Positions 1 to 11,512 of a stretch of 64,000 nucleotides of DNA are shown here, one piece after another. Every line of letters begins with the position of its first letter. The stretch's first letter is position 1. The notes under the pieces are model-generated. The model saw nothing but the letters and a program-made list of their open reading frames with translations. It ran no database searches and had not been told where the DNA came from. A program made the translations under genes and the position numbers. The stretch comes from Mugil cephalus. Taxonomy: Eukaryota; Chordata; Actinopteri; Mugiliformes; Mugilidae. The DNA lies in assembly GCF_022458985.1 (NCBI RefSeq), contig NC_061785.1, forward strand, positions 5,198,204-5,262,203, written 5' to 3'.

Positions 1-95
1 ATTTAGCTACATTTAGCATTTAGGTATGTTTATGTTTAAGGCAGTTGCACGGTCACCCTACTGCTGCACATGCTTAGAATAAATTTAGAAAATTA

Positions 96-275
96 TATAT
101 TATATATATTATATATTGTATCCTATATTATATTTAAACCTGTGTATTATTTGAATAGTTTAATATCGAATGCAATATGATAATAATAATAATAATAATA
201 TAATAATAACGTATATTATAACACATCTCTCCATCAGTTTTGGGTCCTTGGCCTGAAAAACATTGAAGACCCCCT
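96..275 (-). mobile_element. hAT-like MITE fragment (family B)
   Basis: An AT-rich stretch ends in the block ctctccatcagttttgggtc followed by a gaagaccccct-like end. The same block and the phrase cctgtgtattatttgaatag recur at 13860-13935 and 57290-57435, and a diverged copy lies at 44891-45171. That last copy has a near-perfect 8-bp target duplication, which supports hAT membership. The left part of this copy is degraded into AT and TAA repeats, so the left limit is approximate. Confidence 0.5.
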
Positions 276-1340
276 ATTTATATACATCAAAGCAATGGCA
301 AAACTTGTGTTGCAGCTTTTCAGAGGTGTTTCTTGTGTATTTTCAGGTGGTTTCAGAACAACGTCGGCACTGGAAGGTTTTGATTTTTCACGGCATTTCT
401 GATGTAATTGCATTTCACCTTGCCAACCGTCCAGAGGATTGTCAAATAAAGACAGAGAGGTCCATGTGCCAGTTGGCTGTCACAGCCATTAGTCATAAAA
501 CACATTAGGAATGCCACACCCCATAGCAGCTGTATAGTGTTCGGGAGCACGACGCGCCATCACATCAATCTCTATTTAAAACAAAGGGGGTAAATCACGC
601 TGCCGCATAATAATAATTGGTCGTTTTACGTCCTGACAGTACAGGCTCTCAGAGTGACAATTCCCAGGGTTGAAAAATCTTGCGGTGTCAACAAAAAAAA
701 AAGAAAAAAAAATGTTGTGTGTATGATTGTTCAATCTTAGGTTGGACTTTATCAGCACAAGCCACGAGTCCACTGACAGTTAAGGGCTGGAGCTCAAGCT
801 GCTCCCATCCCAATCTCTTTCCACATGATTATTCTCAATTTCACAGCTGATGGTTTTTACTGAGACAGACTGCAGCAGCCAAATGCCAAAGCGCAGAAGA
901 GAAACGCTGTGAGGTGTGGGAGAAAGTTGGCGTAGGGGGAGAAAGTAGATAAGCTGGTCACTCAAGTTTATCGCCGATGTTTGGGATGGAAGTAATCTGA
1001 ATGTGACCTTTTGTTGTTGTGGTGGTGGTGGTGCAAGGTAGCGAGGGGGATGTGGGGTACTGCTAGATCCAGAGTCTGACAACACAAAGACGTAAAGGGA
1101 AACTAGAAATATAAGGAAGCTTTAACTACAGGAATAAAACTCACCAAATTATTGTGCACAAAAAAAATAAATCTCTATTGTTCAAAAACTATTAATAACA
1201 AAGAGCTGCATGTTTGCACTGTAAGAAGTGTAGACAAATCTGCATTTACACTTGGCTAATGTTTGCTAAAAACACAATCCACAGCTCTTATATATATATT
1301 TTTATATCATAAATGAATGAATGAATAGGAATGAAGGGTC
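276..1340. other. Intergenic stretch, no gene seen
   Basis: Short open frames occur on both strands but none has splice signals or recognisable protein similarity. It contains an A-rich run near 690-712 and a short TGG run near 1019-1033. Confidence 0.5.
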
Positions 1341-1394
1341 GAGTGGAGACAGAGGACTGATGCTTTGTTGGTTTTATGGGTTTTTGGTGAGAAT

Positions 1395-1510
1395 AATCAA
1401 ACCATCGTAATGAAGAGGGAGCTGAGCCCTAAGGAGAAGCTCTTCATTTACCAGTCAATCTATGCTTCAGCAGTTATTTACGGTCAGGAAGTTTGGGTAA
1501 CGTCTGGAAG
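1395..1510 (+). pseudogene. LINE reverse-transcriptase fragment
   Basis: The plus-strand translation contains KRELSPKEKLFIYQSIY and then YGQEVWV. This matches the C-terminal part of the reverse transcriptase of a common fish non-LTR retrotransposon, where the usual form is close to ELSRKAKLSIYRSIYVPTLTYGHELWV. Only about 40 codons are open. The following bases (about 1510-1740) keep scraps of the downstream LINE sequence but are frame-shifted. It is a dead 5'-truncated copy; the exact clade is not certain. Confidence 0.7.
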
Positions 1511-1959
1511 GACGGCGTCGCGGGTCGCCACGGCAACGTCTGGAAGCTAGACTTCGGGATAAGAAGATGAGAATATCCGGAGCCTTCAAGGATGAGGTGA
1601 GAGCTCTGCAAAGATTATGATTACAAGTCACCTCACGATGAACTGTAGAGAGCGGAGCCGACAACCACCTGGCTCGTGTTCTATGTTCTGCACCTGTGTG
1701 AAAGACCAGGAAGCTGGAACGGTCCGTCCGCGTAAGCAGCGATGACACTTCACCACAGGAAGCGACAGGCTTAATTTTAGGCAGCTCCTGAACCCCGGAT
1801 AAACAAATGTGGGTTTTAAGGAGAATTATTTCCTACGAAGCGCTGGGTGGAAGCTTATAATACGCTGTAGTGTCATGAAGACACTTTGAGGTGCTCAGGT
1901 GCTTTGCATTCAGTCGCAGAAATTAGCTTTTCAGTGACTTGAGAGATGCGTCATGCAGC

Positions 1960-2707
1960 ATTAAGACCACCGACAGGACAACATTTAAACCATCTTTTTA
2001 CAGTTTAAGGTTCTCCTGAGAAGGTTTTGGACCTGGTATTCATTCATGTGGATGTTACTTAGACATGTAGCACCCACCTAGACCAGACCAGACACCCCCC
2101 CCACCCCATAGCAATGACACTCCTCTATGGTAGCAGGATGCAGACTGACTCTAGCTGCGTTTCCATTACAGTTTTCCGCAAAACAAGTCATATAAAGTAC
2201 AATTGCGCTTTGCACACGCTTCCATTTAAAGGTGTTTTGCGAATGAGCTGTAAGTCTCGTAAAGTCTCGTCTCACGAGAATTGAGGAAGATGGACTTCAA
2301 ATGAACCGGTCACATGGGACAAGGAATTGCACTTTCAGTACAAACTGTTATATCAAATTGTCTGAAAAACAACCTGATGAGAGCGTAGAAGTGTTTTAGC
2401 TTTAGATATTTGAGAGTTTTTTCTCAAGGCGTTTCTATTAACATTTTTTTATTGCAGTATTTAGGTTTTGTGCATTTGTTGGTGTAATGGAAACACAGCA
2501 AGTGACACACACTCAACAACGGTTCAAGGTAAAACTCAACTTCGCTTCACAAGATCCCAAACTGATCAATTATCCCTCAAAGACCCCCCCACTAACATCA
2601 TCCTGTTTCCACACAGAAGATCCCATGTCCACTCTCTGATGAGTCACAACTGTTTTGGAGACACAATATTGGGAAGGTGGTCATAATGTTATGCCTGTAT
2701 TGGTGTA
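1960..2707 (-). mobile_element. Tc1/mariner-type MITE copy, interrupted
   Basis: The left part (about 1960-2140) reads accaccgacaggacaacattt, then the gacatgtagcacccacctag block and accccatagcaatgacac. The right part (about 2520-2707) carries the acaatattgggaaggtggtc block and ends gtcataatgttatgcctg. Both match the family consensus seen in a dozen copies here. About 380 bp between the halves (2141-2519) is not family sequence and is probably an insertion. Confidence 0.65.
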
Positions 2708-3479
2708 TATTTAAGGCACATCCAAGTTTTTCTTTGCATGAAATATAATAAATCGACTACGTGGAAGAGGAAGAGCAGTGTGAGTCAGGCCCAGCTGTAT
2801 ATACACACACCTTAGGGCCCTCAAGAATGACACGTAATACCGAAAAAAAAAAAAAAAAAACTCCCCCAGCTTCACATAGGAGGTGTGCTAGTGAAAATTA
2901 CAGCACCACTCAGGGGAGTGGGCAGCGGGAGCTGCGGGATTTGATGAATCAAGGACCTTTTGTTCACAGCGAAAATGACTGCTTCCGTGCAGTTGGAGAG
3001 AGAAACATCTCCTCGGCGGCGTCGTCATTTGGAGCCATTTAGGTTTGAGGCTGACGCAGGACGGGGACGGAGGAGAGCAAGGTCATTTAAAGAGGATGCA
3101 CAACACGATGATGTGGCCAGCGCCGGGCGTTTGAGTGTCTACTCCGCTTGAATTGAGTAGCAGCTGAGTACGCCATGGCAACACTCACAGTAATGACAGC
3201 ATGAGAGAGAGAGAGAGAGAGACGCACACATCTATAGGAGGACAGAGTTTGGAAGATGTGCAGCTGAGACAAATGCACTGATTACTTGATTGGATAAATC
3301 ACAGAATATCAATACGTAGAAATCTAAATATCAAAACGCCATTTATTTTGCAGTCACCACTGCTGTCTTAACCGTGGTGTTTTCCACCATTTTGTGGCTC
3401 AAACAACAAATAAACTGGCAGAGAAAGTGATTGCTGCATTCACTTTTTTTTCCTGTTGTAATTTACAATTTGCTTCTCC

Positions 3480-3522
<43 letters not shown>

Positions 3523-4436
3523 TCATAGTTGATGGAACCAGGGTCAACCTGAGCTCACAGCTGCACCGCTGCAGATAAGGCTTTAAGAAATAAACTTGTG
3601 CCGAGATTAACTACATTCGGCTGGATTTTAAACCAAGGTGACCCCGCACGCAGAGAAAAGGAAGACGTAATAATAAAACACAATTGATTTGAAACCCTCA
3701 GGATGAAAATGGGCCCAGTGAAAACTTCTTCTATTTAATCGGTGATTTAATTTTCAACTTCTCTGTAAAAAATATTTCACACAAGCACAAACAAACAAAG
3801 AGGCTCTGTCTTCTTCTACAAGATCCTTAAATAAAGCCTTTTACCTCCATCCAGACAAATAATAAAATATATCTGATGTATAATATAATAAATATATGTC
3901 TAGGAAGCCAGTATAGTGAGCAACTATGATTACATTTGAAGTATAATTTAAATTAATTGTAATTTAAGACAGACCAAAGAGAAAACGTGACCCTGAAGGA
4001 AAAGAAAAGATCCTAAAGACAGTTTTAACTCATTTAAATTGAACACGTTATAGCTACTAGTGGTTAATTTAATACAAAAATGGAAGGATGTTTGTTTTCC
4101 TTATTATATATTCACATATAAACAACCAGTTCAGCCATAACTACGTGTTCGCTTTGTTTTACATATATATATTTAATTTTAAAGTAGAAATATGAGCGTA
4201 TACTAAAGAAACGGACAAACTATTGTCCTCGGGGGAATCGGTGAAGCATTAAAAGTGAGTTCTAGCTCGTGCACAAACATAATATTTACAGGTTACTGAG
4301 CGCGTGAGCGTAAAACAACACGAGAGACGCGTTGTAGAAACATTAAGTCGCCGGTAACGAGCTGTCCACGCGCGTCCAAAACGACGCTCAAACCCCCCGA
4401 AATCTAAATGTAAAGCAATTAAAAATGTCTTCCTAC
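2708..4436. other. Stretch without a recognised gene; simple repeats
   Basis: Contains an A run (2844-2861), a GA repeat (about 3202-3222) and a CA microsatellite (3481-3518). Two overlapping plus-strand frames at 2761-3151 look protein-like by composition but lack recognisable similarity or convincing splice sites. Confidence 0.45.
3481..3518. repeat. (CA)n microsatellite
   Basis: About 18 uninterrupted CA units. Confidence 0.95.
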
Positions 4437-4545
4437 CTGTGTGAGACGCTTTCACGGCTCCTCTGCCACCACCACCGCTACCACCACCACTACTACCTCC
4501 ACCAACACCACCACCGCCGCCGCTGCCGCTGCTGCCTCTGTCCAT
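4437..4545 (-). CDS. Candidate first coding exon, glycine-rich N-terminus
   Basis: On the minus strand an ATG at 4545 opens a frame of 36 codons starting MDRGSSGSGGGGG, nearly all glycine and serine, then GRGAVKASHT. It ends at a plausible donor (ACACAG followed by gtagga) at 4437. Upstream on the minus strand lies a GC-rich leader with a CAG/CTG run (plus 4651-4675), as in many vertebrate 5' UTRs. No later exon could be recognised between 4436 and the left edge. The frame is built on low-complexity TGG repeats, so it could be chance. I do not recognise the protein and assign no function. Confidence 0.3.
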
Positions 4546-5196
4546 TTCCAGCTGTCACAGATTACAGCCGCCTGCGCGACGGAGATACCAAGGATGACAG
4601 GAACAGAGAGGGAGGGGGGAAATGAAACGAGTCGGTGTGGAGACGAACCTGGTGCAGCAGCAGCAGCAGCAGCAGAACTGTTTGAAATGGAAAATGTTAA
4701 TTATCATCACCGAGTCACTGGAACATGACAATTGAACTCTCGTTTGTTTTTTGCACTGACCTGTTTATCAAAGTTAACTGCAAATGCGCAAATATGAAAC
4801 AAATGCACGGCTCATTTGGTGCACTTGTGCCAAAACAAACAAATAAATAAAATAATAAAATTAAAAAAAAAAGAGCTCTAACAATTTCAGTTTGGTTCAG
4901 GTTATGGAAACAGAGGGAGCTGCTGATTAATAGCACCACAGGCTACATATGCAAAGATCACACAGCTGAGTTTCATCATAAACTGAACATTATAACAGTT
5001 GTGAGGGGGATTATATAAGATTATTATATTAGATGCAGTCGCTAGTGTGTCTAATGAAGTGGCCAGTGGATTCTGAAATGATGTCTTTGATGTCACTTGT
5101 ATTTTACTGTACATATTGTCTTGTATATAGGCCACATTTTTCTTTCTTTGTGTATATATTTATATAATTCTCTTATTGGAGTAGTCGCTGTGATTT

Positions 5197-5542
5197 ATAA
5201 CCACCTTCCTAATATCGTGTAGGTCTCAATGTGCCTCCAAAACAGTTGTGACTCATCAGAGAATGAACATGGAGCTTCTTTGTGGGTCTTATGAGTTGAG
5301 GGGAGGGTTCTCTATAGTGGATCATCCCACAGATATTGGATCAGTTTAGGATCTAGTACATTTGGAGGCCAGGTCAACACCTTGTTCTGTTCTCCATGTT
5401 TTTTTTTTGTTTTGGTTTTTTTTTTTTTTAGTTCTTCCTAATCGGTTGTATGAATAAATACCAGGTCCAAACGTTTCCCAGCACAACACTGAATCATCAC
5501 TTCTACTGTCAGTGGTCATAATATTGTGGCTGATCGGTGTAT
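5197..5542 (+). mobile_element. Tc1/mariner-type MITE copy
   Basis: Starts at ataaccaccttcctaatatc, contains the ggaggccaggtcaacacctt block, and ends gtggctgatcggtgta, the outward TIR. The first about 20 bases of the left TIR are missing. A T-rich insertion or slippage tract lies at 5400-5431. Confidence 0.75.
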
Positions 5543-6661
5543 ATGTTTGGCCAATAAAGCTGATTCAGATTTTAGACGTTAAACATGTAAGAATGGAAAC
5601 AGTAATGAAAGCCTGTGGTTACATTAAATGTTGTTTATTGAGTATTTTAGTTCCCATAAGCTAAAGCTGGTATGAATAAACCTGTGTGACTTTATAATAA
5701 CTCCACCCGTGACTAAATTTTACCCTCCACAGTGACTGAATCACGTGGAGGTCATGGAGATTAAAGAAAGAACTGGCCACACCGAAGCAGCGAAGCACCA
5801 AAATCCTACATGTCCCACAATGCAACTGGAGAGTGTGTTTGTTTGCCCCTCCCTTTTCTGATCCAAGCCCACATCACTCAAATGCCTTTCCTCTAGTTAG
5901 TAACAGAAGCTTTGTGTTTAATTATCAGTAATAGCTGACAGAACGAGCTTAGCAGCAGCAGCAGCACGTTCTCCGCGATGAATCGCCCGTAACAGCACAA
6001 TTAAAACTCATAACAGATCTTTGATTTCGAGAAAGCAGCCATTCGTCTGAGCCGGTGAAAAGTAAATCTTAAAAAGACCTCACTTGAAGTGTTTGTAAAA
6101 ACACCTGCTGGCGCTTTGCAGCCCCCTGAAACAATGCTAATGTACACCCATAAACAGCTCTAATAAAAACCCGCCACCGCATAATGGCCACTTGGAGAAA
6201 GATGAATGGTTCGAGGGGGGTCACAGGAAAAAATGCTGAACCAACCTTCATGGTTCTGTTTGTGTGCACACACACACACACACACACACGGGCTGCCCTC
6301 CTCCCCCTTCAGATCCCCTTATTAACATTGTTGGGCTGCGTTCAAAAGCAGATGCCTGCAGATGCATTTCGGGGGGTGTGGTGACAACGGCCGCATGCCG
6401 CCCGCCCGCACTCCCACCCACCCGCCCTGCTGGAGTGCGTCTGAATCAGCTGTCAGCCGCCGCAGTGATGGATGCGTGGTGGAAACATACTTGGAGTTTG
6501 AGCTATGTCCTTCTCGTGGAAGTCCTTTGGCACGCTGCTTGACCGGACAACAAGGCAGCGGCCCTAAAAATAAAGGAGGGCGCGTGTTTGTATGCGCAGA
6601 GACAAGGGTGTAAGATATCAACGCTCTTAATGTCTTTGCTTGTGTGTGGATATTAAAGAAG

Positions 6662-6696
<35 letters not shown>

Positions 6697-6827
6697 AAAA
6701 AAAAGGAGTTGGCTCTGACTGGATACTTAAGTCCAATCAGCCTCCTGTTGTTAAGGTTGCGAGGTACATTTGGTTGTTCCATTTCCATAAAGCTCAAGCC
6801 CCAATCAACGTGTTCCCCCGGCGCTCG

Positions 6828-6859
<32 letters not shown>

Positions 6860-7686
6860 TTGAGTGCTTTCATTAGAGATGTTTTTTTTATTTCTTTATT
6901 TTTTTTTATTCTGCCTGCTGCCCAGAATCGTCGTTTTTAGTTAAACCTGGACACCGCGGGTTTTTATGAAAGCATTGCAATGTATTGGTGTTGTTGACTC
7001 TTCTCAAAGTTTTATTTGAAATGGGTGCACGATGGGGGTAAAGAGAAGAACGGGGGGCTTTATTGCGGACGCAGATAATAGCTGCAGTTCACAGCTTGGA
7101 TGATCATTGCAACCCTCAGCAGTAAAGAGCAGCCAGGCGTGGATACAATACCCACCCTCCGACTCAGTTCGACACCCCATAGCTGTGGTTATTAGCCTTA
7201 TCCAGCGGCTGCAGTAGCTGTCATCTTCCTTTTGACTAATCAATCACCTCTGTTATTGTTCAGGAGTCATGTATGAATTTAGGGTTAGGTGGAATTATGA
7301 ATCTACTCTGAAAAAAAAATGTCAGGAAATGAAAAAGCTCATAAATCTTCTGCAAAAAATACGTAACTGTGGACAATGAAAGAATCAGTCAAGCTTTCAA
7401 GTAGATAAATGGCATTTTTTTATCTGATGTCCTTCTTCTTCTTCTTTTTCTTGTGGAAAAAGTAGTGAATTTTTTAAGACTCGGGTAGAAATATTTACGC
7501 AAAACCGTAGACTCTATGAAGATATAAGATGGAACTGCTCCTCTAAAGTGAAGCCACAGCAAGTAGAGCTTAAATATATGTCAAATATTTTTTTTATTTC
7601 GGTAGTTAATATAAAGTTGATGCATGTTCAAGTGACAATTCTTCGTATAAGTTTAGTTTGAGCTATTTTTTTAGTTATTTGACGCT
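5543..7686. other. Stretch without a recognised gene; simple repeats
   Basis: Contains CA repeats at about 6266-6290, a CA/TA repeat at 6663-6697, and an ATC trinucleotide repeat at 6830-6860. No splice-bounded frame with recognisable protein similarity is present. Confidence 0.5.
6830..6860. repeat. (ATC)n microsatellite
   Basis: About ten tandem ATC units, with no coding context. Confidence 0.9.
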
Positions 7687-8154
7687 ATAGACCCTTTCAC
7701 AGTTTGTAAACAATGTGACATTTTTTGAGGGGCGGGGCTTAACTGGAGACAAAACAAAACATAACATACAAAACAAAACAAAACATACGCTATAGCCTGT
7801 AAACACCAGTTAGCATATTTTAACAGAAGAATGGCGGAGGAAAATATATATTTTAGAGAATAAGTGTTATTTTAAAAAAGTTGACTAGTCTGACCTGAAA
7901 CGAAGTGTGCAGATTGTTGATTGTCTCACTTCAATTCCTTCTTTTAATCACCAAAGCCAAACCAAAGTTGTCTACAACAGCTGGCAGTGGTAGATCAAAC
8001 TTCAAGTTAGTCTTTGTGGGTTTTTTTCCGGTTTTGGCACCAAAAAATACACCAAGACGGCATTCTCCATGTTGAAAGTGACAGTGTTGCCTCAAGCTTC
8101 CCTCTGTTTTGCCTCCAGCTAACGTCATGACGTGGACCACGAAGGGGTCTATAG
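7687..8154. mobile_element. DNA transposon remnant with tatagaccc ends
   Basis: The left end reads tatagaccctttcac and the right end cacgaaggggtctata, an inverted pair over about 13 bases. The interior has no open transposase frame, so it is non-autonomous. I could not fix a target duplication and do not assign a superfamily. Confidence 0.5.
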
Positions 8155-8791
8155 AAACAGGATGTGACATAATGGCGACCACCAGTTGCCATGTCAACCG
8201 CTCAGGTAAAGTGGTCCCGTGGGCCTGTGAAAGTTGTAAAAAAATTTTTTTCTTTTTTCACCAGTGTTTATTAGCTACTGTGACCAAGCAATTTCAGTTG
8301 TGGATCAATAGAGTCTAAACCAAACGTGTCCCGGGGCTCATTTAACATTTAATACCCTCCTTCTCTCTGACAAAGGGTCACACACCCACAAACAGTATAG
8401 CATGTAGCTTAGCTGAGAATGAAAGACGATGAAAGCGTCTTAGAATACAAATCGGACCACGATGCTCTCTGGGTAAGATGTTCTTCCCGAGCGTACGTTC
8501 TCGTACATTCTGTCCTCCATCGCCGATGTCACTGAAGTCCACTTGAGTTTTTCAATAAAGGAACGGTGCTTAAAAATGGCCAATGATTCAATGAAGAGCA
8601 AGTGCTTGCTATTGTAAACTGCTGCTGGAGAAAAGCTCTTCATACTTGCTTGTTCCTACTATTTAAAAACATAGCACAGTTGTGTAAAACAATTTCCCTC
8701 TACATGTGATTAGCTTACCTTAGCAAAAAGCCTCTAGAGCTGGACATAGCTGAATACTGAATCCAGTGTTTAAGCCCTTTTTATATATGAG
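8155..8791. other. No recognised feature
   Basis: AT-rich single-copy-looking sequence. The frames here are short and unspliced. Confidence 0.4.
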
Positions 8792-8950
8792 ACACCAATC
8801 AGCCATAACATTATGACCAACATTCTAATATTGTGTAGGTCTCCCATGTGCCTCCAAAACACTCATCAGACAATGGACATGGATGTTCTGAGGGTGTCCT
8901 GTGGCATCTGGTAACACAATGTTGTTAGCAAATGGCGTTTATACCTATTG

Positions 8951-10236
8951 CAGGGGCTGGCAACCTTCAACACTCAAAGAGCCATTTGGATCCGTTTCCC
9001 ACAGAGAAGAAAACACTGGGAGCCACAAAACCCCTTTGACATCTAAAATGAAGATAACACTGCATACATCGTTTTTTTTTTTTAACCTCTACGCTAGGCC
9101 TATAGTGTGTTGCATTTATGAAATGAAATAACTGCTACAGAGAAAGCGAAATTGCATTTATGTAACATAACAAGGATTTATCCGTGGTTGGCTTACCTGG
9201 GGCTGGACCTGCCGGCGTGTGTCGCAAGTCGATAGTTGTGACGTATATTTTGAGCGACAAAAAAATGAAATACATTTTATTTTAATGTTAAAAAAACATC
9301 ATTAATTCAAATTTAGAATTATATTTAAAAAAAAACTAACGCACTAAAATAAAAATACATTTGAATTAAATAAAATAGTCGAAAGCAACTAGTAAATGTA
9401 CTGCAATGCACTGTGGGAGTTTTTTGGTTGTTTGATGTTACAACCGTCAGTGCGTTTACATCCACGTGAAAAAAAAAACGAAATATTGCCTTAATCGGAC
9501 TATAACAGGAGAACTTAAGTGCATGTGAACACGTTACTCTGATTAAAATTCTCATTGTCCGATTGAGGCACCCAGATAATGCGATCGGAATCGGAGTTTT
9601 CATCTGACAATGCGTGTGCGCATGCTCCACCACCGCTGCGCTGGCGTGTGACCCCGGAACAAACACGTCCAAGAAAGACGGGCGTAGAAGAAGAAGAAGA
9701 AGAAGAAGAAGAAGAGAAACGGAGCCGTCTGAGGGATAACGTGGATCTTACCTGCATCAGAAGTAGCCCGAACATTTTGCATAAGATTAAAAAATGTACT
9801 AATATCCGTCTGGTTGTTGTTTGAAATGCCGGGCTGCCGCATGAACGACTCTTGTTTATTATATCACGTTATAGGTAAACCGGAAATCGGGCCGTATTAA
9901 CGTGGTATTATCCCGCTGAAAAGACACGTATCGCCACCTAGTGTGGAGGAGGAGAACAGTTATTAGATTTTCTTGCGCTGCATGTAAACTAGGACAAGGA
10001 CTGTAGTGAGAAAGTCGAATTTTGAGCATAGCTCGATTAAGATCTGCATGTAAACGCACTGCGTGAGTGTGATGTGGCATTCAGTGTCATTCAGCTGTTG
10101 TGTAGCTCTCTCTTGTTCACTAATGAGTTACTAGTTGGCGCTATTCTGAGGCAGTTAGCGTAAAAAAAAAGTGAATGGCCTTGCTCCGCACCGCTCGCCA
10201 CAGAGGAACGAAGGAGTCACGGGTTGCTGACCCCTG
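8951..10236. mobile_element. hAT transposon with perfect 8-bp target duplication
   Basis: The left TIR caggggctggcaacc begins at 8951 and the right end gggttgctgacccctg finishes at 10236. The flanks are acctattg (8943-8950) and acctattg (10237-10244), an exact 8-bp duplication as expected for hAT insertion. The interior has no intact transposase, so the copy is non-autonomous. It is itself interrupted by the element at 9448-10061. Confidence 0.88.
9448..10061. mobile_element. Inner DNA transposon with CAGTGCGTTTACAT ends
   Basis: The ends cagtgcgtttacat (9448) and atgtaaacgcactg (to 10061) are perfect inverted repeats of 14 bases. Three bases, cgt, flank both sides (9445-9447, 10062-10064) and may be the target duplication. 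It contains a GAA run at about 9688-9715 and no transposase frame. The superfamily is uncertain. Confidence 0.75.
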
Positions 10237-10244
10237 ACCTATTG

Positions 10245-10384
10245 CTACTCAATCTACTTGTGTACAGTATCTTGCTCAAGAACTTTTTGGCATGTCCAAG
10301 GATCAAACCACTAACCCGCTGGGTTTTGGACAACCTGCTCTACCTGCCTACTGAGTATAGCTGCCCCAAAATTTAGCTTAATTA
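10245..10384 (-). mobile_element. SINE body attached to tRNA-Gln
   Basis: Read on the minus strand, the bases after the tRNA run attttggggcagctatactc, then a degenerate tRNA-like promoter (tagagcagg, then gtggtttgatcc) and the cttgagcaagatactg block. The same order follows the tRNA at 49569-49704. The tail is cut off at the junction with the hAT element. Confidence 0.7.
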
Positions 10385-10456
10385 AGGTCCCACCGAGATT
10401 TGAACTCGGATCGCTGGATTCAGAGTCCAGAGTGCTAACCATTACACCATGGAACC
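10385..10456 (-). tRNA. tRNA-Gln (CUG)
   Basis: On the minus strand this 72-base sequence folds as a full cloverleaf. The acceptor arm GGTTCCA pairs with TGGGACC with one G-T wobble. The D-arm region is TGGTGTAATGGTTAGC, the anticodon CTG lies in GGACTCTGAATCC, and the T-arm is CCGAGTTCAAATCTCGG. It is the usual vertebrate tRNA-Gln sequence except for one acceptor-stem base. It is identical over all 72 bases to the copy at 49497-49568. It lies inside a transposon and is fused to a SINE body, so it may be a mobile passenger rather than a resident gene. A TTTT follows about 16 bases downstream. Confidence 0.88.
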
Positions 10457-10729
10457 ACGGTGGAGGACTTCGGGTCCCGTGGGTTGAGGGCAGGGGGGGT
10501 CTATGGCTCATCTCACAAGTACTTGAACAAGTTTGGGATTTAGTGAAGTTAGAGGCCAGGTCAACACCTTGTGCTGTTCTTCGTGTTTTATTTGAGTTGT
10601 TCCTGAAGTGTTTTTGTGTGTGAGTCTTTATCAGTAATTTCTTTTCATCACTGGCGAAATTTTATAAATTCAAATTTTCACAAAAAAGCCTTTATTTATT
10701 GCTTTCTTACAGCGAGGTTGAACAACACA

Positions 10730-11333
10730 TTAGCCTGGTCTTACATGGAGACTTTTTTCGCGTTAATTCTGATTGAAGGTTTCGGGTCAACTCTTTCAAT
10801 GTGAGGTGATCTATTCTGAACTGATGTTCACGTGTACCTCTACTTTTAATCGGAACAGACGTTTTACAGACGTGTGATAGATCGATGAAAACATCATGTG
10901 ACTGATCAAAGATGGAGGTCTCTTGTCTAATCCGTATAGCAGTTGCTATTGTTTTTACACTTTTATTATTAACAGCTTTTGCTTTTCTGCTGTTTAGCCT
11001 TATAGTGTAAAGTCTTCACGGTTTTCAGTCAGTCCATTAAATTAATTTTTGTTGGACCTTTTTAAACAGTTCAATACTTCTATTATAGTCACTGCGCATT
11101 TACATCTAGACAAAACAGAGCCTGACTTCATGACTTCATTCAGATTCATTGTCCGCATGACTTTCCATCGGTTTGGGAAAAGGAATATTCTACCCCTGTG
11201 AAACCAATAGAATTTCAATTCAGTTTAGGCCTATTTATTCCAACTGATGTGTTTATATGGAGCATTTTAATTTGGTTTGGGCTTCTAAACCGATTGTATT
11301 CAGAATATTTGGCTCCATGTAAACCCAGCTACC
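10730..11333. mobile_element. Probable DNA transposon with tacatggag ends
   Basis: The left side reads tagcctggtcttacatggag and the right side ctccatgtaaacccagcta, which are inverted relative to each other with a few mismatches. There is no transposase frame. Family and exact ends are uncertain. Confidence 0.45.
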
Positions 11334-11404
11334 ATTTCTATTAAGTCCTCCCTTAATCAGAGGGAAATCAAAACTATTAATATTTGTGAGCACTATAACA
11401 TTTT

Positions 11405-11512
11405 CTGCGTGGGTTTTCTCCAGGTGCTCCAGTTTCCTCCCACCTCCAAAGACATGCTCGTTAGGCTAATCGGTGACTCTAAATTGAGGTGTGAGTGTGT
11501 GTATGAATGGTC
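11405..11512 (+). repeat. Dispersed vertebrate-type repeat fragment
   Basis: The string ctccagtttcctcccacctc, then aaagacatgctcgttaggct and ggtgactctaaattg, is a repeat block I know from many fish genomes. Only this short fragment remains; the parent element is not assigned. Confidence 0.6.

Larger units (their letters stand above)
8792..10625 (+). mobile_element. Tc1/mariner-type MITE carrying nested insertions and a tRNA-Gln
   Basis: The element begins acaccaatcagccataacat at 8792 and its family sequence runs to about 8942. It resumes at about 10457 (gggttgagggcagg, then gaggccaggtcaacacc) and fades near 10625 without its right TIR. Inside it sit a hAT element (8951-10236) with its own inner element, and a tRNA-Gln/SINE unit (about 10245-10456). 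The family copy at 49264-49823 carries the same tRNA/SINE unit at the same internal point and in the same relative orientation. Confidence 0.75.

Noticed and set aside
2761..3151. Charged plus-strand frames near 3 kb
   Set aside because: Two overlapping frames, no splice sites that fit and no recognisable protein.
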